Source: Kitasatospora sp. NBC_00458 (GTDB taxonomy: Bacteria; Actinomycetota; Actinomycetes; Streptomycetales; Streptomycetaceae). Taken from it: a stretch of DNA of 64,000 nt. Below the pieces are notes generated by a model. That model saw only the letters and a list, made by a program, of their open reading frames with translations. It had not been told where the DNA came from and searched no databases. The DNA lies in contig NZ_CP107904.1 in the NCBI RefSeq assembly GCF_036013975.1, forward strand, positions 62,001 to 126,000, written 5' to 3'. This document shows positions 8,090 to 16,449 of the stretch, piece by piece; the first letter of the stretch is position 1; each line of letters starts with the position of its first letter. A program made the translations under genes and the position numbers.

Positions 8090-9049
8090 GTGCCCAGTGC
8101 CGACACCGCCGCCACCGCCACCGGTTCCACCGGCGCCGCCGCCCCGGCGGCCGCCGCCCCGCCCGTGACCGCCCCCGGGACCGCCCCCGGGACGGCCGCC
8201 TCCCGACCGGCCCCGAACCGGGACGACATCCCCGGCTGGTTCTTCCGGCTCGACCAGGAGGCCTTCCGCCACCTGCTCTCCGCCCAGACCGCGGCCGGCC
8301 GCACCGGCGACATCCTCGAACTCGGGACGTACCTCGGCCGCAGCGCCGTCCTGCTCGGCGACCACCTGCGGCCGGGCGAGCACCTGACGGTCTGCGACCT
8401 GTTCGACTCCGAGGCGGGAGACGACGACAATGCCGCCGAGATGACGATGTCCTACCGGGCGTCGCTCACCAGGAGCGCCTTCGAGGCCAACTACCTGGCC
8501 TTCCACCCGCGGCTGCCGGTGATCGTGCAGGCGCCGACCTCGGTGCTGGCCGACGGCCGGATCCCGGCCGGCAGCTGCCGCTTCGTCCACGTCGACGCCT
8601 CCCACCTGTTCGAGCACGTGGCCGGGGACATCGAGGTGGCACGGGCCGCGCTGGCCGAGGACGGCCTGGTGGTGCTGGACGACTACCGCTCCGAGCACAC
8701 CCCCGGGGTCTCGGCGGCCGTCTGGCAGGCGGTGTTCACGGCCGGGCTGCGGCCGGTGCTGCTCACCCCGATGAAGTTCTACGGGACCTGGGGCGACACC
8801 GAGGCCGTGCGGCGGGTCCTGCTGGACCGGGACTGGCGGGCCGAGGGCTTCACGGTGGACGAGGACACCATCGCCGGCATGCCGGTCCTGCGGCTGAACA
8901 ACGCCGTGCACCCGGGCGCGGCGACGCGGTCGGCCCCGCGCGCGCTGCTGCTGGACGTGCTGCCTCCGGCGGCCACCCGGGCGGTCCGGCGGCTGCTCCG
9001 GGTCCTCCGGCTGCTGCGCGACCGCCGCGCGGGCGGCCGGGGGCGCTGA
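8090..9049 (+). CDS. Class I SAM-dependent methyltransferase (Methyltransf_24-like)
   Basis: A 319-residue protein. After a ~45-residue Ala/Pro/Thr-rich disordered leader it shows the Rossmann-type SAM motif DILELGTYLG (residues 74-83) with a second acidic motif CDLFDSE (about 102-108). VHVDASH (166-172) and VVLDDY (194-199) follow, the pattern of macrocin-O-methyltransferase/Methyltransf_24 enzymes that bind a metal ion through Asp residues. GTG 8090 is preferred to an upstream in-frame ATG (8030) because AGGGAGA precedes it. The substrate is unknown; no sugar or polyketide genes adjoin it. Confidence 0.75.
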   Translation: MPSADTAATATGSTGAAAPAAAAPPVTAPGTAPGTAASRPAPNRDDIPGWFFRLDQEAFRHLLSAQTAAGRTGDILELGTYLGRSAVLLGDHLRPGEHLTVCDLFDSEAGDDDNAAEMTMSYRASLTRSAFEANYLAFHPRLPVIVQAPTSVLADGRIPAGSCRFVHVDASHLFEHVAGDIEVARAALAEDGLVVLDDYRSEHTPGVSAAVWQAVFTAGLRPVLLTPMKFYGTWGDTEAVRRVLLDRDWRAEGFTVDEDTIAGMPVLRLNNAVHPGAATRSAPRALLLDVLPPAATRAVRRLLRVLRLLRDRRAGGRGR

Positions 9050-9141
9050 CCGGGCCGGGCCGACCGCCGCGGTTCGCCCTGGACCGGCCCCGCGTCCGGC
9101 CCGGTCCGGGCGCGAACGGCCCGGCCGTTACGCTGTCCGCC

Positions 9142-9942
9142 GTGACCCGAACGACAGCCGCGGGGGACCGCACCGGATCCGACCGGACGGCGTCGGGCCC
9201 CACCACACCGGCCCCCACCGCAACGGGCCCCACCGCTCCGGGGAGCCGCCCCGCCCGGCGCCGCCGGTCCGCTCTCCCGGCGAGCACCTTCGTCCCGCCC
9301 GAGCCCCCGGCCTTCAGCACCGCCTCGCGGCGCGAGCGGACCGCCCGGATCGTCACCGAGGTGCTGGCGCCCGCCCACCTGGTGACCGCCCTGCTGCTGC
9401 TCGTCGGCGCGCACTCGAACGGGGGCTGGGCCGGTGTCGGCTGGGGCCTGTTCGCGGCGCTGTTCTGCGGGGCGGTCCCGATCGGCGTCGTCGCGCTCGG
9501 CGTACGGCGCGGCGCGCTGACCGACCGGCACATCCGGATCCGCCGCCAGCGGGTGGTGCCGATGGCGGTCGGCCTGCTCTCGGTGGTCACCGGGGTGGCG
9601 CTGCTCCACCTGCTGCACGCACCGGCGCCGGTCGGCGCGCTGGTGGTGGCGATGCTGGTCGGACTGGTGTCGGCGCTGGTCGTGACCGTCTGGTGGCAGA
9701 TATCGCTGCACAACGCGGTGGCCGGCGGCACCGCGATGATCCTGCTGCTGGCGTTCGGCCCGGCTCCGGCCGCCGCGGGCCTGCCGGCGGCGCTCCCGGC
9801 GGGGCTGCTCCCGGTGGCGGTGGCGGTCCCCGTGGCGGTGGGGTGGTCGCGGCTGGTGCTGAAGGCCCACACCCCGGCGCAGGTGCTGGCCGGGACGGCG
9901 CTCGGCGGTGTCTCCGCGCTGGTGTTCGCGCTGCTGCGCTGA
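9142..9942 (+). CDS. PAP2-like integral membrane protein with degenerate active site
   Basis: A 266-residue protein with an ~65-residue Thr/Pro-rich N-terminal tail and five to six membrane helices. The C-terminal motif WSRLVLKAHTPAQ matches the SR-x5-H part of the PAP2 phosphatase signature, but the following Asp is Gln. The middle motif is SLHNA in place of PSGH. It is clearly paralogous to the protein at 49202-49768 (shared DRH, WSR-x5-H, AG-x2-LG). Membrane lipid phosphatase activity is doubtful; a structural or binding role is possible. GTG 9142 is the first start after the upstream gene. Confidence 0.7.
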   Translation: MTRTTAAGDRTGSDRTASGPTTPAPTATGPTAPGSRPARRRRSALPASTFVPPEPPAFSTASRRERTARIVTEVLAPAHLVTALLLLVGAHSNGGWAGVGWGLFAALFCGAVPIGVVALGVRRGALTDRHIRIRRQRVVPMAVGLLSVVTGVALLHLLHAPAPVGALVVAMLVGLVSALVVTVWWQISLHNAVAGGTAMILLLAFGPAPAAAGLPAALPAGLLPVAVAVPVAVGWSRLVLKAHTPAQVLAGTALGGVSALVFALLR

Positions 9943-10029
9943 CCCCGCCGCCCCGGTTCCCCCGTGCCCGTGCGGGCCGCCGGTCGGTAGGGTCGGGCGG
10001 CCGAACGAGCAGCGCACCGAGGAGGGACC

Positions 10030-10935
10030 GTGGAGCAGTGTCTTCCGGCGGACGAGGAACTCGTCGACGCGCTGCTGGAGCTGGCGGTGCCGTTCGACGC
10101 CGTGAACGGGATCCTGGCCGCGCGGTCCCGGCTGGCGCGCGACCGCGGGCTGAGAACGGTCTTCGAGGAGGCGCTGCGCACCCAGGCCGCAGCGGTCGGG
10201 ACGCTCGGGGGGCCGTCCGGGCTCACCCGCGACTGGCCGGCCGGTACCGACGGCGCCGAACCGCTCTCGACGCTGCTGTTCGTCGCGCTGGCGCCGCACA
10301 CCCGGGCGCACCACCGGGCGCTGGGCGTGCCGCCGGAGGTCACCCGGACGACCCTGGCCGACCTGGGGCGGCAGCTCGCGGTGAGCCGGTGGCGCGGCCG
10401 GTCCGCGGGCCTGGGCAACCCGTCCTGGCTGACGCTGCACTTCCGGGGCGAGCTGTTCCAGCTCGGCCGGCTCCAGTTCCAGCGCAAGCGGCTGACCGGC
10501 CGGGACGCCGAGGCGGCCCGGGCGGCGGGGATCGGCGAGCGGGTCCTCCAGCTGCACATCCCGGACAGCTCCGGCCCGCTCTCCCCCGGGGCCTGCGACC
10601 GCTCGCTGGACCGGGCCCGGGCGTTCTTCCCCGCGCACTTCCCCGCCGAGCCGTACCGGACGGCGTGCGTGTTCTCCTGGCTGCTGGACCCGCAGCTCGG
10701 CCGCTACCTCCCCGAGGGCTCGAACATCATGAGGTTCCAGCGCCGGTTCGCCCCGCTCCGGCGCCCCGGCGCCCCGCCGGAGCCCGAGGACGCCAATCCG
10801 CTCCGCTTCGTCTTCGGCGACCCCGCACTCCCCCTGGAGTCCCTCCCCCGCGACACCGCCGTGCAGCGCGCACTGATCGACCACCTGAGCGCGGGCGGGC
10901 ACTGGTACGTGGTCGGCGGACGGCTGGCGCTCTGA
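10030..10935 (+). CDS. Acyltransferase-domain protein (NAT_N/GNAT_C-like)
   Basis: A 301-residue soluble protein. Its features (N-terminal helical domain, ALAPHTRAHHRALGVPPEVT, LGNPSWLTLHFRGELFQLGRLQFQR near the middle, HIPDSSGPLSPGACD and SWLLDPQLGRYLPEGSNI in the C-terminal half) match actinobacterial proteins usually annotated as acyltransferase-domain proteins with a GNAT-related fold. The substrate is unknown. GTG 10030 has GAGGAGGGA a few bases upstream. It may belong with the metabolic island that follows, but a 220-bp regulatory gap separates them. Confidence 0.65.
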   Translation: MEQCLPADEELVDALLELAVPFDAVNGILAARSRLARDRGLRTVFEEALRTQAAAVGTLGGPSGLTRDWPAGTDGAEPLSTLLFVALAPHTRAHHRALGVPPEVTRTTLADLGRQLAVSRWRGRSAGLGNPSWLTLHFRGELFQLGRLQFQRKRLTGRDAEAARAAGIGERVLQLHIPDSSGPLSPGACDRSLDRARAFFPAHFPAEPYRTACVFSWLLDPQLGRYLPEGSNIMRFQRRFAPLRRPGAPPEPEDANPLRFVFGDPALPLESLPRDTAVQRALIDHLSAGGHWYVVGGRLAL

Positions 10936-10971
10936 GACGCCCGGGGCTGTACCTCCCACCCGCTCAGGAAT

Positions 10972-11097
10972 TGTCATATTCCTCGGACCAATATGACAGC
11001 GCATCACTCTCACGAGGGAAATCTCCCTAAAGATTTGCCCACGGAACATTAAAGAGCGCATAGTGATGACGCCTCAGTTGGCCCTAGGGATGGCCAA
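10972..11097. promoter_or_regulatory. AT-rich promoter region with two inverted repeats
   Basis: This is one of the few AT-rich stretches in the window. TGTCATATT (10972-10980) and AATATGACA (10990-10998) form a perfect 9-bp inverted repeat around 9 bp. TTGGCC (11078-11083) and GGCCAA (11092-11097) form a second around CTAGGGAT. It probably holds the promoter and operators of the lyase-transporter operon that starts at 11155. Confidence 0.65.
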
Positions 11098-11154
11098 TTT
11101 ATGGCAAAGTCCCGCGCGTGTCGCGTGCGGACCCCGGCAAGTGAGGAGACGGCG

Positions 11155-12057
11155 TTGCGTCACGAGAACCTCCACGAGAACGGCATCGCGGCCGCGAGCC
11201 CCGGGCAGCGACTGCGGGAGCGGATCGCCACCCCGGGGACGACCCCGCTCATCGGCGTCCACGACATGTACTCCGCGTCGATCGCAGCCGAACACTACGA
11301 CGGCATGTTCGTCTCCGGTTTCGGATTCGCGGCGTCCTACTACGGCCTGCCCGACATCGGCTTCATCGCCTGGCCCGACATGGTCGCCTTCGTCGAGCGG
11401 CTGCGCGGCGCCTTCCCCCGGCACCACCTGCTGGTCGACATCGACGACGGCTACGTCGATCCCGAGGTGGCCTGCCACGTGGTGCGCAGGCTGGAGCGGA
11501 TCGGCGCGTCGGGCGTCATCCTGGAGGACCAGAAGCGCCCGCGCCGCTGCGGACACGCCGACGGCAAGCAGGTCCTCCCGCTCGACGAGTACCTGGAGAA
11601 GCTGGACCAGGTGCTCGCCACCCGCACCGACCTCGTCGTGGTGGCCCGCACGGACGCCACCGAGGAGGACGACATCCTGCGGCGGGCCGCGGCACTCGCC
11701 GCCACCGACGCGGACGTCGTCCTGGTCGACGGCGTGCGCAGCGAGGACTGGATCCGGCGGATCCGGCGGGTCGTGGGCGACAAGCCGCTGCTGTTCAACC
11801 AGATCGCCGGCGGGAAGTCCCCCCGGCTGTCGCTCTCCGAGCTCGGCGACCTGGGCGTCGACGTCGCGATCTACAGCACCCCCTGCCTGTTCGCCGCCCA
11901 CCGGGCGATGGACGAGGCGCTCGCCGGCCTCAAGGTGGCGGACGGACGCCTCCCGGCCCCGGTCGGGCAGTCCCGCGAGATCGGCGTGCGCGAGTCGACG
12001 GAGCTGCTGGAGCGGAACATCGCCCGGCCGAAGGCCCTGGAGGAGGTGGGCGTGTGA
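11155..12057 (+). CDS. Isocitrate lyase/PEP mutase superfamily enzyme
   Basis: A 300-residue TIM-barrel enzyme of the ICL/PEPM superfamily. Metal-site motifs are VDIDDGY (94-100) and ILEDQ (122-126). The mobile loop carries RRCGH (130-134), close to the K-[KR]-C-G-H catalytic Cys motif of isocitrate, methylisocitrate and dimethylmalate lyases and unlike the loop of true phosphonate-forming PEP mutases. It probably cleaves or hydrolyses a C-C bond in a 2-oxo or hydroxy acid. I chose TTG 11155 because GAGGAG lies seven bases upstream; an ATG at 11101 is in frame but has no ribosome site. It ends in a GTGA overlap with the next gene. Confidence 0.75.
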   Translation: MRHENLHENGIAAASPGQRLRERIATPGTTPLIGVHDMYSASIAAEHYDGMFVSGFGFAASYYGLPDIGFIAWPDMVAFVERLRGAFPRHHLLVDIDDGYVDPEVACHVVRRLERIGASGVILEDQKRPRRCGHADGKQVLPLDEYLEKLDQVLATRTDLVVVARTDATEEDDILRRAAALAATDADVVLVDGVRSEDWIRRIRRVVGDKPLLFNQIAGGKSPRLSLSELGDLGVDVAIYSTPCLFAAHRAMDEALAGLKVADGRLPAPVGQSREIGVRESTELLERNIARPKALEEVGV

Positions 12058-12353
12058 CGGACCGTGCAGCCGGCCCGGTCGCCCGGCCGCGCCGGGTTCG
12101 ACGCCAGGTGGCCGCCGCCGGGCTGGCCGGCGCCTGGGCGGTCCTGGGCTGCGCCGTCCCGGCGGAGGCGGAGCGGAGCCTGATCACGGTGATCGACAAC
12201 CCCCGGATCGACTCGATCGTCGAAGTGGACCGGACGGCCAACGTCCAGACCGGCCACGGCACGGCCGGCAGCGACCACGACGGGGCGACCGCGCTGGTGA
12301 CCGGCCTGCTGGGCGACGGCCCGGCGGGCCCGCAGACGGAGGGGGAGACGTGA
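12054..12353 (+). CDS. Small secreted protein of unknown function
   Basis: A 99-residue protein with a basic N-terminus (RPRRVRRQ), a hydrophobic core (VAAAGLAGAWAVLGCAV) and a likely signal-peptidase site after AEA. This leaves a ~58-residue acidic mature peptide rich in Asp, Thr and Gly (VIDNPRIDSIVEVDRTANV). A Cys sits in the hydrophobic core, but the lipobox is poor. It overlaps both neighbours by four bases (GTGA each side), so it is translationally coupled between an ICL-fold enzyme and a transporter. I do not recognise the family; a binding or accessory role for the transporter is possible. Confidence 0.65.
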   Translation: MTDRAAGPVARPRRVRRQVAAAGLAGAWAVLGCAVPAEAERSLITVIDNPRIDSIVEVDRTANVQTGHGTAGSDHDGATALVTGLLGDGPAGPQTEGET

Positions 12354-13453
12354 ACGCGGTCCGGCGGCACCGGCCGCCGCCGGGCCAGCCGGACCAGCCG
12401 GGTGGCCCGGCGCCCGGCGGCGCCGACCCGCCGCGACCGTGGTGGCGCGCCCTGGACCCGTACGTGGCGGCACTGGCCGGCGCGGTCCTGCTCGCCGCGC
12501 TGCTGCCCGTCGGCGGACGGGCCGCGCGCGGCGCCGACCTGGCCTGCGACCTCGCGGTCGGGCTGCTCTTCTTCCTCTACGGTGCCCGGCTGTCGGCCCG
12601 TGAGACCCTCGCGGGCCTCCGGCACCTGCGGCTGCACGGGCTGGTGCTCGTCTGCACCTTCGTGGTGTTCCCGCTGTTCGGGGTTGCCACGGCGGTGCTG
12701 ACCCCCTTCCCGCTCACCGAGCAGGTGCGGGCGGGGGTGCTGTTCCTCTGCCTGGTCCCGTCGACGGTGCAGTCCTCGGTGGCGCTCACCGGCGCCGCCC
12801 GGGGGAACGTCCCCGCCGCGATCTGCGCCGGGACGTACTCAAGCCTGGCCGGGCTGGTGCTGACCCCCTTGCTGGCCGCCTGGCTGCTCGGCACCCGCAC
12901 CGCGCTGTCGGCCGACGGCCTGGTGCGGATCTGCGCCCAGCTGCTCGCCCCGTTCGTGGCCGGGCAGCTGCTGCGGCCGTGGATCGGCGGGTTCCTGAGC
13001 CGCCACCGGCGTGTGCTCACCCCGGTCGACCGGGGCTCGATCCTGCTGGTCGTCTACACGGCGTTCAGCGGCGCGGTGGAGCAGGGCGTCTGGCAGACGG
13101 TCACGCCCGCCGCCCTGCTCGGGCTGGCGGCGGTCCTGCTGGCGCTGCTCGGGGCCTCCCTCGCGCTCGCCCGGCTCGGCGCGCGCCTGCTCGGGCTGGA
13201 CCGGCCCTCCGGCATCGCCGCGGTCCTCTGCGGTTCGCAGAAGAGCCTCGCGAGCGGCCTGCCGATGGCGACCGTGCTGTTCGGCCCGCAGGCCGGTCTC
13301 CTCGTCCTGCCGCTGATGATGTACCACCAGGTGCAGTTGGTGGCGGGCACACTGCTCGCCGGCCGCTGGGCGCGGGCGGTGAGCGGCCCCACGGCCCCGG
13401 CCGCCGGGGAGGGCGCGACGGGCACCGCCCGCGCCTCGCCCGAAGCCGCCTGA
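12350..13453 (+). CDS. Bile acid:sodium symporter family transporter (SLC10A7-like)
   Basis: A 367-residue membrane protein with a Pro-rich cytoplasmic N-terminus and about ten helices. LAVGLLFFLYGARLS, CLVPSTVQSSVALTGAARGN, the repeated inverted-half motifs and CGSQKSLASGLPMATVLFG are typical of the SLC10A7-like branch of the bile-acid:sodium symporter superfamily, which carries organic anions. The GTG start overlaps the stop of the small secreted protein (GTGA). Coupling to an ICL-fold enzyme suggests uptake or export of a carboxylate that this enzyme makes or uses. Confidence 0.82.
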   Translation: MNAVRRHRPPPGQPDQPGGPAPGGADPPRPWWRALDPYVAALAGAVLLAALLPVGGRAARGADLACDLAVGLLFFLYGARLSARETLAGLRHLRLHGLVLVCTFVVFPLFGVATAVLTPFPLTEQVRAGVLFLCLVPSTVQSSVALTGAARGNVPAAICAGTYSSLAGLVLTPLLAAWLLGTRTALSADGLVRICAQLLAPFVAGQLLRPWIGGFLSRHRRVLTPVDRGSILLVVYTAFSGAVEQGVWQTVTPAALLGLAAVLLALLGASLALARLGARLLGLDRPSGIAAVLCGSQKSLASGLPMATVLFGPQAGLLVLPLMMYHQVQLVAGTLLAGRWARAVSGPTAPAAGEGATGTARASPEAA

Positions 13454-13454
13454 G

Positions 13455-13501
13455 GCGGGGCTCCGGGCCTGCCGCGCCGGCGAACCGGTCCGGAGCCCCG
13501 C
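13455..13501. terminator. 12-bp stem-loop between convergent operons
   Basis: GCGGGGCTCCGG (13455-13466) and CCGGAGCCCCGC (13490-13501) are perfectly complementary around a 23-nt loop. The hairpin fills the 57-bp space between the convergent transporter and decarboxylase-like genes and probably terminates both operons. Confidence 0.75.
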
Positions 13502-13510
13502 GTCCGGACG

Positions 13511-14398
13511 TCAGGGCAGGTAGTACGGGCGGTGGTGGGCGGCGACCGGGGCCGACTGGTAGGTCCAGACCCCGGCGGCGGGCGCGTCGCCGACCAGCCT
13601 GGCGAGGTCGCCGACGGCCTCCGCCGTCCGGTCGCCGAGCGTGAGCCGGACCCGTCCGGCGGTGCGGTCGTCGAGCGGGTGGAAGCGGTACGGCTGGTGG
13701 ACGATGAGCGGTCCGGCCAGCAGTCGGCCCTCCTTCTCGGTGCCGTAGCCGGTGATCGGGGTGTTGACCACCGGCTCGCCGTCGAGTCCGGCCAGGTCGG
13801 CCTCGACGGCGAGGAGCTCCTCCTCGTACCGCCGCAGCCCGGTCGGCGGGTCGCCCGCGCCCGCCCGCTCCGCGCCGACCGCGCCGACCGTCTCCAGGGC
13901 GGCCCGGCGGCAGGAGAACGACCAGTGGTCCCGGACGGCGGCCGCGTTGAGCGAAGGGAGCTGTGTCACGAACCACCCGGGGTACTTGGGTTCGGCGTAG
14001 AGCCGGGAGCCGGCGTCGATGGCGAGCGGGTTGTCGCAGAGCACGTGGAGGCGGGCGATGCCGAGCAGTCCGGTCCGGTCGTGGCCGCGGGCGTACTGGC
14101 CGTAGCCGACGTCCGGGAGCCGGTCGGCGGCGTTCCGGGGGTGGGCGATGACGTTGATCTCCACCTCCTCGGTGATGCCGCCGCCGTTCGGGTACTGCGC
14201 GAAGTACAGCTGGTAGTTGAGCGAGACACAGGCCCGGCCGTCGAAGTCGGCGGCGGCCAGCGCGGGGTGGCGCTCGGCGAGCAGCTCCTGGACCGGCCCC
14301 GGGTCGACGAGGTAGTCCACGCCGATGTTGTGCAGCGCTCCGTAGTGGAACGGCAGGTGGTAGGGCTCCGGCACGGGCGGCAGGGTCAGACCGGTCAC
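13511..14398 (-). CDS. Acetoacetate decarboxylase-like protein
   Basis: A 295-residue soluble protein. ACVSLNYQLYFAQYPNGGG, EEVEINVIAHPR and especially SRLYAEPKYPGWFVTQLP (around residues 131-148) resemble the beta-barrel and Schiff-base lysine region of the acetoacetate decarboxylase superfamily. If the family is right, K138 in EPKYPG is the candidate catalytic Lys. The GTG start overlaps the stop of the GMC oxidoreductase gene (GTGA), so it is third in a coupled operon and may process the product of the oxidoreductase. It may instead be a non-decarboxylating ADC-like enzyme. Confidence 0.5.
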   Translation of the reverse strand: MTGLTLPPVPEPYHLPFHYGALHNIGVDYLVDPGPVQELLAERHPALAAADFDGRACVSLNYQLYFAQYPNGGGITEEVEINVIAHPRNAADRLPDVGYGQYARGHDRTGLLGIARLHVLCDNPLAIDAGSRLYAEPKYPGWFVTQLPSLNAAAVRDHWSFSCRRAALETVGAVGAERAGAGDPPTGLRRYEEELLAVEADLAGLDGEPVVNTPITGYGTEKEGRLLAGPLIVHQPYRFHPLDDRTAGRVRLTLGDRTAEAVGDLARLVGDAPAAGVWTYQSAPVAAHHRPYYLP

Positions 14399-16449
14399 AG
14401 GGACTCCCGGAGGGGTGCGGCCGCGGGGCGGGCCGGAGAGGCGGTGGCGGGCGGAGGGACGGCGGACGGTCCCGGGATACCGGTCGGTGCGGCGGGCGGC
14501 GCACCGGCACCGGGCGGCGCGGTGCCCGGGCCGGTGCCGACGACCGCGGTAGCAGTCGCCGTCGCGGTAGCAGTCGCCGTCGCGGTCGCGGTCGTGGTCG
14601 GCAGGGTGGGCGCGGCCGGGGCGCGCAGCGCCAGGAGGTCCCGGTGCATCCGGTCGGCGCTGCGCAGCGCGAGCGCGGCCATGGTCAGCGAGGGGTTGGA
14701 GGTGCCGAGCGAGGGCATGGAGCCGCAGCCGACGGCGTAGAGGTTGGGGTGCTCCCAGCAGCGCTGCCACTGGTCGACCACGGAGGTGGCCGGCGAGTCG
14801 CCCATGACGTGGGTGCCGCCGGCGTGGCCGGCGCCCCGGTAGGCGTAGGCCGCGCCCTCGTGTTCGAGCCGGCCGGGCCAGCCCGGACCCGCCTCGTAGC
14901 GGGTGTGGTCCTCGGCACCGAGCAGTGCGAAGAGCTGGTCGGAGACCGCCCGGGCGGAGGCCATGCCGGCGCGGACGTACGGGGAGAGGTCGTAGTGGAT
15001 GGCCGGGCGGGGCAGTCCCAGGCGGTCCCGGCGGTCGGGGTCCAGGGTGACCCGGTTGGCCGGGTCGGCGGGTTGCTCCAGTTCGAACTGGAGGCAGAAC
15101 TGGCGGCCGAGCCGGTCGCCGAGCCGGTGGCGCAGCTCCTTGCCGCGCAGGCCGGCACCGAGCAGTCCGTCCACCTCGACCTGCGGCGGACCGGCGGCCC
15201 AGGACCAGCCCCAGTTGCCGATCTCGACCCGGAACGGCGCCCGGCGGGTGCGGGCGGGGCCGAAGCGGAAGGACTCCAGTCCGCTGGTCGAACCCGGTCC
15301 CCGGTAGGGGCCCACGGGCTCGGGCATGAGTCCCCAGGTGAGCAGTGCCGGATGGTCCATCAGGTTGCGGCCGACCTGGCCGCTCCGGCGGGCGAGGCCG
15401 GAGAGGAGGAGCAGCCGGGCGTTCTCGATGGCGTGGGCGGCGAGGACGACGAGGTCGGCCGCCACGGTGTGGGCCGTTCCGTCGGCGAGGTACTCGACGC
15501 CGGTGGCCCGGCCGGTGGCGTCGACGAGGACGCGGCTCACCACCGCGTCGGTGCGCAGCCGGACGGTGGAGGACCAGTCGGCCTGGGTCCGCAGTGGTGT
15601 GTACTTGGCGCCGGTCGGGCAGACCGGGACGCACCCGGCGCTGCCCTGGCAGAGCGGACCGTGCGGCCGGTTCGCCGGGTCGGTCGCCGTGCCGCCCGGG
15701 CGGGTGGGCCGGCCGTTGCGGGCGTGCGGGGTGGTGGTGACGGCGAGGCGGGCGCCGTCGGCCATCGCCGGGTCGCGCACGGTCCGGCCGTCGACGGCGC
15801 GGGCGACCGTCCGGTCGAGGTGGCTGGCGGGGATGGCGCGCATCGGGAAGGCGTAGTCGGCCGGGAGGGGGAGTCCGACCGCGCGGCGTTGCTCCTCGGC
15901 GTCGGCGGCGACGCCGAGTTCCCGTTCGGCTTCGCGGTAGTGCGGTTCGAGGTCGTGGTAGCCGATCGGCCAGTTGCGGCCGTGGCCGAGGTCGGCGGTG
16001 CGGAAGTCCTCGGGGTGCATGCGCGGGGTGAGTCCGGTCCAGAGCAGTCCGGTGCCGCCGTTGGCGCGCAGGTAGCCGCTGGCGTATGGCAGCGGGCCGT
16101 GCTGGACCAGGTACCCGGTGGCGGCGAACCCGCCGCCGGGCAGTCCCACGAGGTCGGTGACGTCGGGGGACGGCGCGTCCTCGCTGAGCGGGTACGGGGA
16201 GGTGGGGGCGCCGCCGCCGGCGGCCCGGTACGCGGTGGTGGTCGCCGCGGCGTCCGGGACGGGGTGGCCGGCTTCCAGGACCAGGACCCGGTGTCCCCGG
16301 GCACCGAGGCGGTGGGCGACCAGTGAGCCGGCGAAGCCCGCGCCGACCACCACGACGTCCCAGTGCGGTCCCGCCGTCCGGTGGTCGGCGGGGGTCCGTT
16401 CGGTCGTGCGCCGGTCGCCCCTGCCGTGGTCCGCGGGTGGGCGGTTCAC
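14395..16449 (-). CDS. GMC-family FAD-dependent oxidoreductase
   Basis: A 684-residue flavoenzyme. The Rossmann FAD motif VVVVGAGFAGSLVAHRLGA is at about residues 33-51, and LQFELEQPADPANRVTLDP introduces the C-terminal GMC domain. The active-site pair is visible as GGTHVMGDSP (His) and LGTSNPSLTMAALALR (Asn). Such enzymes oxidise alcohols, sugars or aldehydes. The Cys-containing stretch LCQGSAGCVPVCPTGAKYTP resembles the fungal and bacterial gluconate/fructose-dehydrogenase large-subunit class. The ATG overlaps the stop of the small-subunit gene (ATGA). The last ~70 residues are a low-complexity Thr/Ala/Pro tail made by DNA repeats. Confidence 0.88.
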   Translation of the reverse strand: MNRPPADHGRGDRRTTERTPADHRTAGPHWDVVVVGAGFAGSLVAHRLGARGHRVLVLEAGHPVPDAAATTTAYRAAGGGAPTSPYPLSEDAPSPDVTDLVGLPGGGFAATGYLVQHGPLPYASGYLRANGGTGLLWTGLTPRMHPEDFRTADLGHGRNWPIGYHDLEPHYREAERELGVAADAEEQRRAVGLPLPADYAFPMRAIPASHLDRTVARAVDGRTVRDPAMADGARLAVTTTPHARNGRPTRPGGTATDPANRPHGPLCQGSAGCVPVCPTGAKYTPLRTQADWSSTVRLRTDAVVSRVLVDATGRATGVEYLADGTAHTVAADLVVLAAHAIENARLLLLSGLARRSGQVGRNLMDHPALLTWGLMPEPVGPYRGPGSTSGLESFRFGPARTRRAPFRVEIGNWGWSWAAGPPQVEVDGLLGAGLRGKELRHRLGDRLGRQFCLQFELEQPADPANRVTLDPDRRDRLGLPRPAIHYDLSPYVRAGMASARAVSDQLFALLGAEDHTRYEAGPGWPGRLEHEGAAYAYRGAGHAGGTHVMGDSPATSVVDQWQRCWEHPNLYAVGCGSMPSLGTSNPSLTMAALALRSADRMHRDLLALRAPAAPTLPTTTATATATATATATATAVVGTGPGTAPPGAGAPPAAPTGIPGPSAVPPPATASPARPAAAPLRESL
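14546..14599. repeat. 18-bp coding tandem repeat in the GMC gene
   Basis: GCGGTAGCAGTCGCCGTC occurs twice in perfect tandem (14546-14563 and 14564-14581) followed by a degenerate third unit (14582-14599). On the minus strand it encodes alternating Thr-Ala residues in the C-terminal tail of the GMC oxidoreductase, so copy-number change would lengthen or shorten the protein without a frameshift. Confidence 0.85.
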
